Part shown: positions 61,766 through 64,000 of the stretch, one piece after another | Layout of the letters: each line of letters begins with the position of its first letter | How positions within the stretch are numbered: position 1 is the stretch's first letter | Origin: Buchnera aphidicola (Uroleucon sonchi) | Lineage (GTDB): Bacteria; Pseudomonadota; Gammaproteobacteria; Enterobacterales; Enterobacteriaceae | Assembly (NCBI RefSeq): GCF_011035165.1 | Contig: NZ_CP047588.1 | Location: 62,001 to 126,000 of the forward strand | DNA length: 64,000 nucleotides | Reading direction: 5' to 3' | Made by a program: the position numbers and the translations under genes | The notes under the pieces: model-generated | What the model was told of the DNA's origin: nothing | The model's input: the letters and a program-made list of their open reading frames with translations, nothing else | The model's database searches: none

Positions 61766-63694
61766 ATGCCTGTAATAAGATTTTGCGATGGAAGTCAACA
61801 GGTGTACGAGAATTCTATTGCATTAATAGAAATTATTAAAAATAAATATCCTAATATCATTAAGTCTCTTATTGCAATTTCTATAAATAATCATTTTGCT
61901 AATTTAAATTTTATAATCACACAAGATTCTATTGTAAAATTCATCAGCAAACAAGACTCTCAAGCATTAGATATTATTCGGTATTCTTGTGCACAACTTT
62001 TAAGTTATGCTATAAAAAATATATGGCCATATGGGAAAATTGCTGAAATTAATATTTCAAAGGATGGTTTTTATTGTGATATAGATTTGAAAGATCAGAT
62101 TACCATTAAAGATCTTTTAATATTAGAAAATCAAATGAAACTTTTGATTAAAAAAAAATATGATATTGTAAATAAGTTTGTTTCTCATTCTAAAGCTAAA
62201 AAAATATTTCAAGCATATAATGAAACATATAAAATATTTTTTATAAATAATAGTGTTGATCCTAATATTAATGTTTCTTTATATTATCATGAAAATTATG
62301 TAGATTTTGATATTGGCATGCAAGTATATAATATAAAATTTTGTGATCATTTTAAATTGCAAAATATAGGAGGTGTTTATTGGAAAGGAAATAAAAAAAA
62401 TAAGATGTTACAACGTATTTATGGTACCGCTTGGTCTAATCAAGAAGAATTGAAAAAACATCTAAAATACTTAAATGAATTAGACAAAAGAGATCACAGA
62501 AAGATTGGGAAACATCTTGAGTTATATCATATGCAAGAAGAATCTCCAGGTATGATTTTTTGGCACGATAAAGGTTGGATTATTTTTAATGAATTACAAA
62601 ATTTTGTACGATTAAAATTAAAAGAATATCAGTATGAAGAAGTTAAAACACCGTTGTTGATAGATAAATCAATATGGGAGAAAAGCGGACACTGGGATAA
62701 TTATAAAAATGCGATTTTTACGACGTTATCAGAACATCGAGAATATTGTATTAAACCTATGAACTGTCCTGGTCATCTGCAAATTTTTAATAGTAAATTA
62801 AAATCTTATCGAGATTTACCTATTCGTATGGCAGAATTTGGTAGTTGTCATCGCAATGAACCTTCAGGGTCTTTACATGGTCTTATGCGTGTACGTAATT
62901 TTACGCAAGATGATGCGCATATATTTTGTACGCGAGAACAAGTACGTACTGAAATTAATGATTGTATTAAAATGATATATGATTTATATAGTATATTTAA
63001 TTTTAAAAAAATATTAGTTAAATTATCTACACGTCCAGATAAACGCATTGGAACTGATATTTTATGGGATGAAGCAGAAAAAGATTTATCTGATATGCTA
63101 ATAAAAAATCATTTATCATTTGAATATCAATTAGGAGAAGGCGCTTTTTATGGGCCTAAAATTGAATTTATTTTACAAGATTCTTTAGATAGAAATTGGC
63201 AATGTGGAACAATTCAACTTGATTTTTATTTACCATTACGTTTAAATTCATTTTATATCAATAAAGACAATGAACGTCAAGTTCCTATTATGATTCATCG
63301 TGCAATACTAGGTTCAATAGAACGTTTTATTGGTATATTAATTGAAGAATCTTCAGGGAATTTACCAACATGGTTATCTCCAATACAAGTAGTTTGCGTA
63401 AGTGTTGCAAATGTTAATGACAAATATATTAAAAAATTGATTAAAAAATTTTCTAGTAGTAATATTCGTATAAAATCAGATTTAAGAAACGAAAAAATAG
63501 GTTTTAAAATTCGAGAACATATATTACATAAAATACCCTATATTATTATTTGCGGTGAAAAAGAAATTAATTCTAAAAAAATATCTGTGCGTAATAGAAA
63601 AGGTAAGAATTTTAATATGATTGATGTTAATGTTTTTATTGAAAAGTTACGAAATGAAATCATAAATCGTGATTTTCATCAAATGGAGGAATAA
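61766..63694 (+). CDS. thrS: Threonyl-tRNA synthetase
   Basis: The 642 aa length equals E. coli ThrS. The order is N-terminal TGS and editing domains (residues 1 to about 225, diverged), class II catalytic domain, and anticodon-binding domain. Zinc ligands are in KPMNCPGHLQIF, DDAHIFC and VPIMIHRAILGS. Motif 2 is RMAEFGSCHRNEPSGSLHGLMRVR. infC follows with four bases between the thrS stop and the infC start codon. An 8-bp hairpin (61715-61733) lies in the leader but shows no tRNA-Thr anticodon mimicry. Confidence 0.98.
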   Translation: MPVIRFCDGSQQVYENSIALIEIIKNKYPNIIKSLIAISINNHFANLNFIITQDSIVKFISKQDSQALDIIRYSCAQLLSYAIKNIWPYGKIAEINISKDGFYCDIDLKDQITIKDLLILENQMKLLIKKKYDIVNKFVSHSKAKKIFQAYNETYKIFFINNSVDPNINVSLYYHENYVDFDIGMQVYNIKFCDHFKLQNIGGVYWKGNKKNKMLQRIYGTAWSNQEELKKHLKYLNELDKRDHRKIGKHLELYHMQEESPGMIFWHDKGWIIFNELQNFVRLKLKEYQYEEVKTPLLIDKSIWEKSGHWDNYKNAIFTTLSEHREYCIKPMNCPGHLQIFNSKLKSYRDLPIRMAEFGSCHRNEPSGSLHGLMRVRNFTQDDAHIFCTREQVRTEINDCIKMIYDLYSIFNFKKILVKLSTRPDKRIGTDILWDEAEKDLSDMLIKNHLSFEYQLGEGAFYGPKIEFILQDSLDRNWQCGTIQLDFYLPLRLNSFYINKDNERQVPIMIHRAILGSIERFIGILIEESSGNLPTWLSPIQVVCVSVANVNDKYIKKLIKKFSSSNIRIKSDLRNEKIGFKIREHILHKIPYIIICGEKEINSKKISVRNRKGKNFNMIDVNVFIEKLRNEIINRDFHQMEE

Positions 63695-63697
63695 AGT

Positions 63698-64000
63698 ATT
63701 AAAGGTGGAAAAAGAATGCAATTAATACGTCCTAATCGAATTAACAGTGAAATACGTGCTGTTAAAGTTCGTCTAACAGGAATAGATGGTAATCAAATTG
63801 GGATAGTTAATTTACGTGAAGCTTTAGAAAAATCTGAAGCATTAGGATTGGATTTAGTAGAAATTAGTCCGAATGCTGAGCCTCCTGTTTGTCGTATTAT
63901 GGATTATGGAAAATTTCTTTATGAAAAAAGTAAATCTTCTAAGGAGCAAAAAAAGAAACAAAAAATCATTCAAATAAAAGAAATAAAATTTCGACCTGGA
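63698..64000 (+). CDS. infC: Translation initiation factor IF-3, N-terminal part (cut by window edge), AUU start
   Basis: The frame from ATT 63698 reads (M)[21 protein letters not shown], then [62 protein letters not shown], matching E. coli IF-3. E. coli starts infC with AUU followed by Lys-Gly-Gly-Lys-Arg, and the same codons are here. GGAGGA at 63685-63690 lies seven bases before the ATT, an ideal distance. An in-frame ATG at 63716 has a weaker site. IF-3 discriminates against non-AUG starts and so represses its own AUU-initiated synthesis. 101 codons are visible. It follows thrS as in E. coli. Confidence 0.95.
   Translation, partial: MKGGKRMQLIRPNRINSEIRAVKVRLTGIDGNQIGIVNLREALEKSEALGLDLVEISPNAEPPVCRIMDYGKFLYEKSKSSKEQKKKQKIIQIKEIKFRPG

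Overview
This window is almost certainly a piece of the chromosome of Buchnera aphidicola, the obligate endosymbiont of aphids. The evidence is a very AT-rich sequence, proteins closely similar to Escherichia coli proteins but with Lys/Asn/Ile-rich drift, no mobile elements, E. coli-like local gene order with many genes missing between retained blocks, complete pathways for amino acids the aphid cannot make, and a flagellar export operon without chemotaxis parts. No CRISPR array, prophage or insertion sequence was seen.

Layout: 1-436 is the start of ribB (minus), followed by a shortened hldE (kinase half only). From 1.9 to 10.0 kb lie cca, uppP, the ptsH-ptsI-crr operon, cysK and ligA. Then come tRNA-Lys, tRNA-Val(UAC), gltX and tRNA-Ala(GGC). 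From 12.4 to 23.0 kb is the flagellar cluster: fliE, divergent from fliFGHIJK-fliM-fliN-fliO/P-fliQ-fliR, with fliO fused to fliP. From 23 to 31.3 kb are rpmB-rpmG, tamB, ppa, pmbA (tldE), rnpB (RNase P RNA), rsmI and fabB. From 31.5 to 39.3 kb are talA-tkt, dapE, a miniature bamC, dapA, aroC and smrB. From 39.6 to 46.8 kb is the complete histidine operon hisGDCBHAFI, followed by gnd, dcd, metG, tilS, tRNA-Val(GAC) and ribE. A gene-free stretch of about 1.1 kb (53135-54264) comes next. It is followed by nth, priA, tyrS, sufA, ydiK, aroH, thrS and the start of infC.

Functionally the window supplies essential amino acids to the host (the whole his operon, aroH/aroC for chorismate, dapA/dapE for lysine and peptidoglycan, cysK for cysteine) and riboflavin (ribB, ribE). 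It also carries sugar uptake and the pentose phosphate pathway (PTS, talA, tkt, gnd), several tRNA synthetases, and the secretion apparatus of the flagellar hook-basal body.

The most interesting signals are genes kept as reduced versions of themselves. tilS is split by a 14-A run and can only be read through by slippage. PriA is a full-length open frame whose helicase/ATPase motifs are all destroyed while its eight zinc cysteines are intact. BamC is reduced to its lipoprotein anchor plus the BamD-binding tail. HldE is reduced to its kinase domain. Cca has lost its HD phosphohydrolase residues, although three of the four tRNAs here lack an encoded CCA. FliM has lost its CheY-binding peptide. 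A terminator stands in front of hisG without a histidine leader peptide. infC keeps the rare AUU start codon.
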